A DNA stretch of 64,000 bases from an uncultured Myxococcales bacterium (GTDB lineage: Bacteria > Myxococcota > Myxococcia > Myxococcales > Myxococcaceae): assembly GCA_937980205.1 (NCBI GenBank), contig CALJKW010000057.1, forward strand, positions 61,694 through 125,693, read 5' to 3'. The first letter of the stretch is position 1, and every line of letters starts with the position of its first letter. The position numbers and the translations under genes were made by a program. Below are positions 18,451 through 24,439 of the stretch, piece after piece. The notes below the pieces were generated by a model. It searched no databases. It saw only the letters and a list, made by a program, of their open reading frames with translations, and had not been told where the DNA came from.

Positions 18451-19526
18451 GCGCAAGAGCTCCCGCCTCGAAGCGCGGCACCGTTCAGCTCGGCTTCCAC
18501 TGCGACAACCGCTGCGTGTTCTGCGCGCAGCGCGGCGTCACCCTCGCTCCGCCCGACGTGTCTTCGCAGCTGCGCGCCGCGAAGGCCTCAGGCCTCACCG
18601 AGCTCACCTTCGTCGGAGGAGAGCCCACCCTCGACCCGGCGCTCCCCGCCGCCCTCGCCGAGGCGAAGGCGCTCGGCTTCGAAGGCCTCGGGCTGCAGAC
18701 CAACGCCCGCCGCCTGGCCGAGCCCGGCTTCCTCGCCACGCTCGTCGCGGCGGGCCTGGGTGACGTTCACCTCACCGTGCTGGGCGCCGACGCCGCGGTG
18801 CACGACTACCACACGGGCGTCGCGGGCAGCTTCGCCCAGCTCGCCGCCGGCGTAGAGGCGCTCCGCGCGAGCGGCCTGCCCTTCGTCGCCACGACCGTGG
18901 TGACGCGCTCGACGTTCCGCTCGCTGCAGCCCATCGCGGCCTGGCTCCAGGCGCGCGGCGCGCGGGCCTGGCACCTCTGTGTGGTGACGAACGCGGGCGC
19001 TGCGGCTCACGCGTTCGACCGCGTCGTCCCCCGGCTGGGCATGGCGCTGCCCTTCGCGCTGCAGGCCCTCGACGCCGCGCGCAAGGCCGGCCTGCCGGCG
19101 TTCGTGAGCGGCGCCCCGCTCTGCGCGCTCGGCCCGTTCGCGCGCTGGTCGCTCGACGCACCCGCCCGCGCCTACGGAGCGACGTGCGAGCGCTGCGCCG
19201 CCAGGGCCGCCTGCCCCGGCGTCGACGCCCGGTACCTGCAGCGCTACGGCGAAGAAGAGCTGCACGCCCCAAGTGAGCTCCCGGCCCGCGAGACCGACGC
19301 GCTCGCCCGCCTCTTCGTCGGCTTGGGCCACCTCGAGGCGGTCGCGGTCGCCGACGTGCCCCCGCCGCCTGCGAAGCTGCGCGAGGGCCTCAAGGAGCTC
19401 GGCAAGGTGAAGCCGGCCGAGGCCGAGGTCGACCGCGGCGCTCCGAAGAAGTCCGGCGAGGCGCTCAAGGAGATCTTCCCCGCGCTCTTCGGCGGCCCCG
19501 AGAAGCCGCCGGTCAAGCCGGGCTAA
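18447..19526 (+). CDS. Radical SAM protein with auxiliary Cys motif
   Basis: A 359-residue rSAM enzyme. C19, C23 and C26 bind the SAM cluster (FHCDNRCVFC), followed by GGEPT. The usual IHGHD segment is altered to TVLGADAAVHDYHTGVAGSF. The auxiliary motif CERCAARAACPGVDARYLQR precedes a G-E-E-E-L tail, and a Lys/Glu/Pro-rich extension of about 85 residues follows. It is translationally coupled to the Tat-signal protein upstream and converges on the HXS operon across a 290-nt gap that holds repeat elements. Confidence 0.88.
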   Translation: MSARAPASKRGTVQLGFHCDNRCVFCAQRGVTLAPPDVSSQLRAAKASGLTELTFVGGEPTLDPALPAALAEAKALGFEGLGLQTNARRLAEPGFLATLVAAGLGDVHLTVLGADAAVHDYHTGVAGSFAQLAAGVEALRASGLPFVATTVVTRSTFRSLQPIAAWLQARGARAWHLCVVTNAGAAAHAFDRVVPRLGMALPFALQALDAARKAGLPAFVSGAPLCALGPFARWSLDAPARAYGATCERCAARAACPGVDARYLQRYGEEELHAPSELPARETDALARLFVGLGHLEAVAVADVPPPPAKLREGLKELGKVKPAEAEVDRGAPKKSGEALKEIFPALFGGPEKPPVKPG

Positions 19527-19631
19527 CGTCGCGGCCACGCGAAGCTGGCTGGAATCGAACGGCGCCGCTTCGGGTGTCCACCGGCCCGCGTCGACTCCGC
19601 GCGTAGCCTGTCCTGTGCCTGTCGAAGGGCG

Positions 19632-19649
19632 CTCCGCTCAGCGTGAACG
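19632..19649. repeat. REP-like dispersed element, 18-bp core
   Basis: The 18-nt core CTCCGCTCAGCGTGAACG occurs here and in inverse orientation inside the palindromic element at 32,456-32,570. Both copies sit just beyond the 3' ends of rSAM genes, in intergenic DNA. The flanks also share GTCGAAG-type words. Confidence 0.6.
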
Positions 19650-19673
19650 GTACGGACTTCCGGCTGTCGTCCC

Positions 19674-19818
19674 AGCAGGCTGCCGAAAAACGGCTGCACG
19701 GCCCGATCTCTTCGTTGCCGGCTCCGGTCCGTGCTCACGTACCAGACGACGTACGCTCCGCGCGGTCCTCGCCGGCGCCTCGACCTCGTGCCGTTCGCTC
19801 GTTTTTCAGCAGCCTGCT
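19674..19818. mobile_element. MITE-like inverted-repeat element
   Basis: A non-coding 145-bp unit bounded by 19-bp inverted repeats (AGCAGGCTGCCGAAAAACG at 19,674-19,692 and its complement with one mismatch at 19,800-19,818). No transposase is present. The right arm runs into the stop codon of the rSAM gene ending at 19,817, so the insertion seems to define that gene's 3' end. The arms could also form a hairpin ending transcription of the HXS operon. Confidence 0.55.
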
Positions 19819-20752
19819 AGTCGGATTCCGCCCGCACGCGCGCGACGACGTCGTCCTTCGAGACGAACACCGGGTGCAGCTCGTTCAGATCGTAGTGGTT
19901 GCCGAGCTCGAACAGCCCGCCGCACACGTCGTTGAGCGAGCACGTCTTGCAGACCTCGGCCTTCGCGTGCATGAAGTCGGTCTGCCGCACGGTGCCCTTC
20001 CCGTCGAGGAAGTGCACGATGCGCTCCTCGTTCTTGACGATCTTCCGCGTCTCGGTCGAGCAGTGCGCGAACTCGGTCATGTAGCAGAGCGGCACGCGCT
20101 CGACGCGGAAGGTGCGCCCCGTCTTGTGCAGGTAGCGCATCGCGCGCGCGAGCGAGAGCTCGAAGTCCGCGAGGCGGTGCGCGGTGTCGCGGTTCGTCTC
20201 CGCGCGGCCCATCGACGGGTCGAGGTTGTTCCACACCTGGTGGCGGATGAACGGGAACCGCGTGGTGAAGTACTTCACGTTCTCGTCGAGGTGGTCGGCG
20301 TTGAACTTGTTGATCACCGTGTTGATGTTCACGGTCGCGCCGGCGGCGCCCAGGTTCTCGAGCGCGTCCATCGCCATCGTGAACGAGCCGCGCACGCCGG
20401 TCAGAAAGTCCTCCAGCTCCTCGCGGCACGAGTGGATGCTGACGTGGAAGTGCTTGCAGCCTGCCTCGACGTAGCTCTCGGCGAGCCCGGGCTTCGCCAG
20501 CTGCGAGCCGTTGGTGATCATCCGCACGTGCAGCCCGCGCGACACCGCGTACCTGCTGATCTCGGGGATCAGCGGAGACAGCGACGGCTCACCCCCGGTG
20601 AGGATGACGCCGAAGTACTTCCGCGCGGCGAAGTCGTCGATCTCCTTCTTCGCCGTCTCCAGGTCGAGCATGTAGCCGCTCGACGGGTTGGAGCAGAACC
20701 GGCAGTACTGGTTGCAGTACCGGACGATCTGCATGTACCCGATGTTGGCCAT
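19817..20752 (-). CDS. Radical SAM protein, last gene of the HXS operon
   Basis: A 311-residue rSAM enzyme. C13, C17 and C20 form the SAM cluster motif (RYCNQYCRFC). GGEPS follows, and SIHSCREELEDFLTGVRGSF has an extra Cys. The C-terminal auxiliary motif is CKTCSLNDVCGGLFELG, followed by an N-E-L-H-P-V tail. It starts 10 nt after the preceding rSAM gene. It may act with HxsB on the repeat precursor, in the role HxsC has elsewhere, but I see no specific HxsC signature. Its final codon lies within the arm of the inverted-repeat element. Confidence 0.87.
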   Translation of the reverse strand: MANIGYMQIVRYCNQYCRFCSNPSSGYMLDLETAKKEIDDFAARKYFGVILTGGEPSLSPLIPEISRYAVSRGLHVRMITNGSQLAKPGLAESYVEAGCKHFHVSIHSCREELEDFLTGVRGSFTMAMDALENLGAAGATVNINTVINKFNADHLDENVKYFTTRFPFIRHQVWNNLDPSMGRAETNRDTAHRLADFELSLARAMRYLHKTGRTFRVERVPLCYMTEFAHCSTETRKIVKNEERIVHFLDGKGTVRQTDFMHAKAEVCKTCSLNDVCGGLFELGNHYDLNELHPVFVSKDDVVARVRAESD

Positions 20753-20762
20753 GCCGACCTCG

Positions 20763-21848
20763 TCAGCGGGGAACCGGCTTGAACTCGTCCCAGCCGTAGT
20801 GCTTCAGGTAGTTGCCCCAGACGCCCTCGCAGACGCTGTCGTACTTGCAGGTCTTGCACTCGGGGCGCTTCTGGCGCGCGGCGGCGTCGAGGTCAGATCT
20901 CTTGATGGCGACGAGCCCGTCTTCGGTGCGCGCCTCGCGCTGATCCGCCGAGAGCAGCGCCTCGCCGTTCTCCGGCGGCTCGAAGTGCACGTAGCTCTCG
21001 ACGTAGCCGCGGTTGAAGTCCGGCAGCGTCGTCGTGGTGCACAGCGGAATGTCGACGAAGAACGCCTGCACCTTCGCCTCGAGCTTGCCCTGCTCGTCGA
21101 GGAACGCCTTCGCGGCCTCGGCGATCTTCGTGTACGAGGGGAACAGGGTCTCGAAGTACGTGTTCGCGCGCCCGTTCGCCTGCATGATGTTGAAGACCAC
21201 CTGGTCGACGCCGTGCTGGCGCAGGAACCGGTAGATCTCCTTCAGGTAGGGCAGGTTCCGGTGCGTCACCACGGTGCTGGTGTGCAGGTCGACGCCGTAC
21301 CGCTTGAGCTTGGTGATCTGATCGAGCCCCGCCACGGTCTGATCGAAGCTCTGCGGCGTGCGGGTCAGCGACTCGTGCGTCTTCTGATCGTGCCCGTGAA
21401 TCGACACGTAGAACCGGTTCATTCCGGCGGCGACGAGGATCTTGGAGTACTTCTCGTAGCCGAGCGCGCGGCCGTTCGTCATCACGCTGACGCGGCGAAC
21501 GCCGTGCTCCTTCGCCCACTTCACCCACTGCGGCAGGCGCGGGTTGGTCGTCGGCTCACCGGAGGTGAAGCAGACCTCCTCGCAGCCCTTGTGCTTGCCG
21601 AGAATCGTCTTCACCACCTCGTCGGTGGTCTGGGAGTTCGTGACGTAGCGACCGTCGCGATCCTCCTCCATGCAGAAGATGCAGTTGTTGTTGCAGACCG
21701 CGCCCGTGAGGATGTGAACACGCTCCTCGCGAGCCTCGATGCGCGACTCGATCCGGTCCTCTGGGGGGAGCTCGGCCCGGGACTCTGCCCGGGCGTCGAT
21801 GCGGTCGGCGCCAGACGCTTCCGCGCCGGCGGTGGCGGTCGAAGCCAC
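20763..21848 (-). CDS. Radical SAM protein next to the Ser-His-Gly precursor
   Basis: A 361-residue rSAM enzyme (GTG start, 12 nt after the precursor stop). About 42 N-terminal residues form a charged Ala/Arg/Glu-rich extension. C52, C56 and C59 bind the SAM cluster (AVCNNNCIFC). Next come SGEPT and SIHGHDQKTHESLTRTPQSF. The C-terminus has CKTCKYDSVCEGVWGNYL and a D-E-F-K-P-V tail. Immediate adjacency to the precursor makes it a good candidate modifying enzyme. It is not a clear HxsC. Confidence 0.88.
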   Translation of the reverse strand: MASTATAGAEASGADRIDARAESRAELPPEDRIESRIEAREERVHILTGAVCNNNCIFCMEEDRDGRYVTNSQTTDEVVKTILGKHKGCEEVCFTSGEPTTNPRLPQWVKWAKEHGVRRVSVMTNGRALGYEKYSKILVAAGMNRFYVSIHGHDQKTHESLTRTPQSFDQTVAGLDQITKLKRYGVDLHTSTVVTHRNLPYLKEIYRFLRQHGVDQVVFNIMQANGRANTYFETLFPSYTKIAEAAKAFLDEQGKLEAKVQAFFVDIPLCTTTTLPDFNRGYVESYVHFEPPENGEALLSADQREARTEDGLVAIKRSDLDAAARQKRPECKTCKYDSVCEGVWGNYLKHYGWDEFKPVPR

Positions 21849-21860
21849 GTGCGCCGCCGC

Positions 21861-22163
21861 CTACCAGCTCCCGTGGGAGCCGTGCGAGCCGTGGGAGCCG
21901 TGCGAGCCGTGCGAGCCGTGCGAGCCGTGCGAGCCGTGTGAGCCGTGCGAGCCGTGTGAGCCGTGCGAGCCGTGCGAGCCGTGCGAGCCGTGCGAGCAGT
22001 GCTGCGCGAGGTACGTCGGCCGCTCGCCGAGCGGGATCGACGGCATCTCGTCGGCGACCTTCACCGCGCGGTTCGAGATCTCCACCTGCTGCGGAGTCAA
22101 CAGCCCCGTCGGCGTCCGGTTGAACTTCGGGAGGCGGGGCGGCTTGTCCTTGTCGAATGGCAT
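21861..22163 (-). CDS. hxsA: HxsA-like precursor with 14 Ser-His-Gly repeats
   Basis: A 100-residue protein. Residues 1-56 form a hydrophilic leader (MPFDKDKPPRLPKFNRTPTG start, PLGERPTYLAQHC end) without a signal peptide. Residues 57-98 are 14 uninterrupted Ser-His-Gly tripeptides, followed by Ser-Trp. Read in register this gives His-Xaa-Ser repeats (one HCS, then HGS), the hallmark of HxsA proteins, the substrates of HxsB/C/D loci. It sits directly between the HxsB-type gene and another rSAM gene and has a very strong ribosome binding site. The single Cys just before the repeats and the terminal Trp are notable. The nature of the modification is unknown. Confidence 0.88.
   Translation of the reverse strand: MPFDKDKPPRLPKFNRTPTGLLTPQQVEISNRAVKVADEMPSIPLGERPTYLAQHCSHGSHGSHGSHGSHGSHGSHGSHGSHGSHGSHGSHGSHGSHGSW
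21870..21995. repeat. 9-bp tandem repeat encoding Ser-His-Gly
   Basis: Fourteen in-frame copies of a 9-mer (GAGCCGTGC on the + strand) with only third-position variation (TCG, TCC or TCA for Ser). The near identity at the DNA level suggests expansion by slippage. Confidence 0.95.
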
Positions 22164-22173
22164 GGCGTGACGT

Positions 22174-22182
22174 CCCTCCTTA
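22174..22182 (-). promoter_or_regulatory. Strong Shine-Dalgarno of the precursor gene
   Basis: On the minus strand TAAGGAGGG joins the HxsB-type stop codon (TAA) to a full AAGGAGG box, 11 nt before the ATG of the precursor. It is the strongest ribosome binding site I noticed in this operon and fits high expression of a peptide substrate relative to its enzymes. Confidence 0.75.
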
Positions 22183-23724
22183 CACCGGTGAGGCCTGCTC
22201 GGGCGAATTCGCCCCCTGAATGAAGTGGTCCCGCGGGCGAACGGTGGTCCACTTGCGGAAGATGTCCAACACGTCGGGGTTGTCCTGCGAGATGCGCTCG
22301 AACAGGTAGTCCTGGATGCCCTTGTGCACCGCGCACAGCGAGCTCTCGCGCATGCGGCCGAAGATCGACCCGAACGACTTGTGGTGGTGCGTCGTCTGCG
22401 TGCCGCAGTACGGGTTGTAGGTGCAGTTCACGCAGTCGGGCTGCCCGTCCAGGTTCGAGGCGATCGCCATCGCCCGCACCGTCTCGTGGCCGACGATCTG
22501 CCGGTACGTGCTGGTGTGCACGTCTCCGATGACGAACGACGGGTCGCCGCCCTCGTACAGCATGCGGCCCTCGTCGCACGTGACGATCTTGCCGTCGTAG
22601 TTGTAGCCGAGCTGCCCGATGCCCGGGCCCGCCGGCGAGCGGATGTCGAGGAAGTTCGGATCATCGACGAGGATCTTGGTGAGGAAGATCGACGCGAACC
22701 GCTCGAGAATCTGGGTGCCCTTCCGGTTCAGCTCGAGCATGTAGTCGACCGCGTTGCGGTAGAACTCCATGTACTCACTGCGCGGGTACTCGACCCGCTT
22801 GCCGGTCTTGTCCATCCACCCGAACGGGTCGACGGGCCGCAGGAACAGCGCCTTGCACCCGAGCTCGGCGTAGGTGTCGACGACCTCTTTCCACAGCGGC
22901 AGCGTGTCGCGCGTCGTCGTGAGCAGCGCCTCGACGTGGTACAGCGTCGTGTCGAGGCCCATCTTCCCGTAGGCCTCGTTGATCGTCTTGATCCAGTGGG
23001 CCGCGGTCGCGTGCGCCGAGCCGCCCGGCATCTTGCGCTGGCTGTCGTGCAGGTGCGCCGGCCCGTCGATCGAGGTGCAGATCTGCACCTTGTTCTTCAG
23101 CAGGAAGGCGAGCTTCTCGTCGTCGAACAGCGACAGGTTCGACACCATCGTGAACTCGAGCCGCTTCTGCGCCGTCTTGTTCTTCTCCTGCGCGTACTCG
23201 ATGACGTGCTTCACGACCGGGAAGTTCACCATGGGCTCGCCGCCCTGGAACTCGATCGTCACGTTCGGGTTCGTCGACTGGAGGATCAGGTCGACCGCCT
23301 TCTCGGCGGTCTGTTTCGACATGTCGGTGTGAACCGCGTCCATGTTGGCGCGCGACGCGTGGCAGTACACGCACGTCTCGTTGCACCGCAGCGTCACCAC
23401 CAGGATGTGGAGGTTCGGCCCATAGTCGAGGAACGACTTGCGCGCGTGCCACCGATCCGACGCCTTCGCGGCGTTGAACGTGGCCTTGAGGAAGTTGCCG
23501 TCGGAGAGCCGCCGCTCGAGCGGCGAGCCCGGCTCGACCGTGCCCTGGGCGAAGCGCGCGAACTCGTCGTGCGAGAGCAGCGCGTAGTTCCCCTCGAGGT
23601 TCGTCAGCAGCACCTTCTTCGTGTTCGGCAGGAACCGGAATCGGAAGAAAGCCTGGCTCTTCGTGTCGAGCGCGGGCAGCTGGCCGAGGGTGAACCCGGC
23701 GGTCTGAGTGGCCACACCCGTCAC
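22180..23724 (-). CDS. hxsB: His-Xaa-Ser system radical SAM maturase HxsB
   Basis: A 514-residue rSAM protein. Residues about 26-90 form the HxsB-type N-terminal region (FFRFRFLPNTKKVLLTN, then ALLSHDEFARF), probably for precursor recognition. C114, C118 and C121 form the SAM cluster motif (LRCNETCVYCHAS). GGEP and a TSIDGPAHLHD segment follow. The C-terminal SPASM-like region has CDEGRM, CVNCTYNPYCG and a late Cys in ESSLCAVHKG. It overlaps the small HxsD-like gene upstream by 4 nt and precedes the precursor by 16 nt. The HxsB assignment rests on domain pattern and locus content; the product on the repeats is not known. Confidence 0.85.
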   Translation of the reverse strand: MTGVATQTAGFTLGQLPALDTKSQAFFRFRFLPNTKKVLLTNLEGNYALLSHDEFARFAQGTVEPGSPLERRLSDGNFLKATFNAAKASDRWHARKSFLDYGPNLHILVVTLRCNETCVYCHASRANMDAVHTDMSKQTAEKAVDLILQSTNPNVTIEFQGGEPMVNFPVVKHVIEYAQEKNKTAQKRLEFTMVSNLSLFDDEKLAFLLKNKVQICTSIDGPAHLHDSQRKMPGGSAHATAAHWIKTINEAYGKMGLDTTLYHVEALLTTTRDTLPLWKEVVDTYAELGCKALFLRPVDPFGWMDKTGKRVEYPRSEYMEFYRNAVDYMLELNRKGTQILERFASIFLTKILVDDPNFLDIRSPAGPGIGQLGYNYDGKIVTCDEGRMLYEGGDPSFVIGDVHTSTYRQIVGHETVRAMAIASNLDGQPDCVNCTYNPYCGTQTTHHHKSFGSIFGRMRESSLCAVHKGIQDYLFERISQDNPDVLDIFRKWTTVRPRDHFIQGANSPEQASPV

Positions 23725-23936
23725 GCGCCGCGCCCCTTGATGGTCAGCCCGAGCGCGTAGTTCTGCAGCTCGCGCACGATCTCTCTCTCGAGGCCCGGCT
23801 CGCTCGCCTCGACCTTCACCACCCAGGCCCTCGGCTCCTCGGTGAGCGTGAAGGCCGCGTGCGGAGCGAACACCTTCACCGCTTCATCGACGGCGGTTCC
23901 CGCGTAGAGCTGGCGATCGAAGTCGACGCGCGTCAC
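23721..23936 (-). CDS. Short HxsD-like protein
   Basis: A 71-residue protein with its GTG start fixed by a GTGA overlap with the previous gene. It begins VDFDRQLYAG, has a short beta-rich middle (AWVVKVEA) and ends with a helix ELQNYALGLTIKG, matching the compact pattern of HxsD (start F-D-x-x-L/I-Y, end in an L-x-N-Y-x-L helix). It could be a second HxsD copy or a chaperone/recognition subunit for one of the rSAM enzymes. It overlaps hxsB by 4 nt. Confidence 0.75.
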   Translation of the reverse strand: MTRVDFDRQLYAGTAVDEAVKVFAPHAAFTLTEEPRAWVVKVEASEPGLEREIVRELQNYALGLTIKGRGA

Positions 23937-24439
23937 GGCTTCTCCACGGCGGGGGCAGCAGCGCCCGGCGGCGCGTCCTGCGCCTCGCCCGGCTGCGCAG
24001 GCTTCTTGTCCTTCTTCTTGTACTTGTCTTCCCACGACATCGCGATGCCCAGCGGATCTTCGAGCGGAGCATCGGTGAAGTCGAAGTTCGCCAGGTCCGA
24101 CAGCGACGGCGGGCCCATCGCGCCGGCCACCGCGCGCAGCGTGACCGACTCGATGAGCGCGCGGTTCTCCTGGGTGATCTTCGCGCGCCAGGCGCACGAC
24201 AACAGCTCGTTCGAGAACTCGCCCGCGAAGGCCTCGAGCGCCGCCGCGTCGGCCGGGCCCTTCTTCGGCGTCAGCGTCACCCGAAACCGGTTGTCGGCCG
24301 GCTTCTCCAGAAACACGAACGCCCGATCGATGAACACGTACGCCGCGCCGTACAGGGCATCGAGCGGGTACAAGGTCGAGTCGACCTCGAACGCGACGGA
24401 GCCCTGTTCGAGGTCGGCCTTCAGCAACGGATTCGTCAT
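23933..24439 (-). CDS. hxsD: His-Xaa-Ser system protein HxsD
   Basis: A 168-residue protein. Residues about 14-110 match the HxsD pattern: an opening strand FEVDSTLYPLDALYGAAYVF, a beta strand with RVTLTPK, then GEFSNELLSCAWRAKI, equivalent to the conserved LLNDYxLRE-type helix. A Lys/Pro/Ala-rich tail of about 45 residues (KYKKKDKKPAQPGEA) is unusual. The ATG overlaps the lipoprotein stop (ATGA). HxsD is a conserved small partner of the HXS maturases with undefined function. Confidence 0.8.
   Translation of the reverse strand: MTNPLLKADLEQGSVAFEVDSTLYPLDALYGAAYVFIDRAFVFLEKPADNRFRVTLTPKKGPADAAALEAFAGEFSNELLSCAWRAKITQENRALIESVTLRAVAGAMGPPSLSDLANFDFTDAPLEDPLGIAMSWEDKYKKKDKKPAQPGEAQDAPPGAAAPAVEKP

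Noticed and set aside
20763..21848. Annotation as HxsC
   Set aside because: Position suggests it, but the visible motifs match the local small-rSAM family; I saw no HxsC-specific feature.
21870..21995. CRISPR array
   Set aside because: The units are 9 bp, contiguous, in frame and without spacers; they encode Ser-His-Gly.
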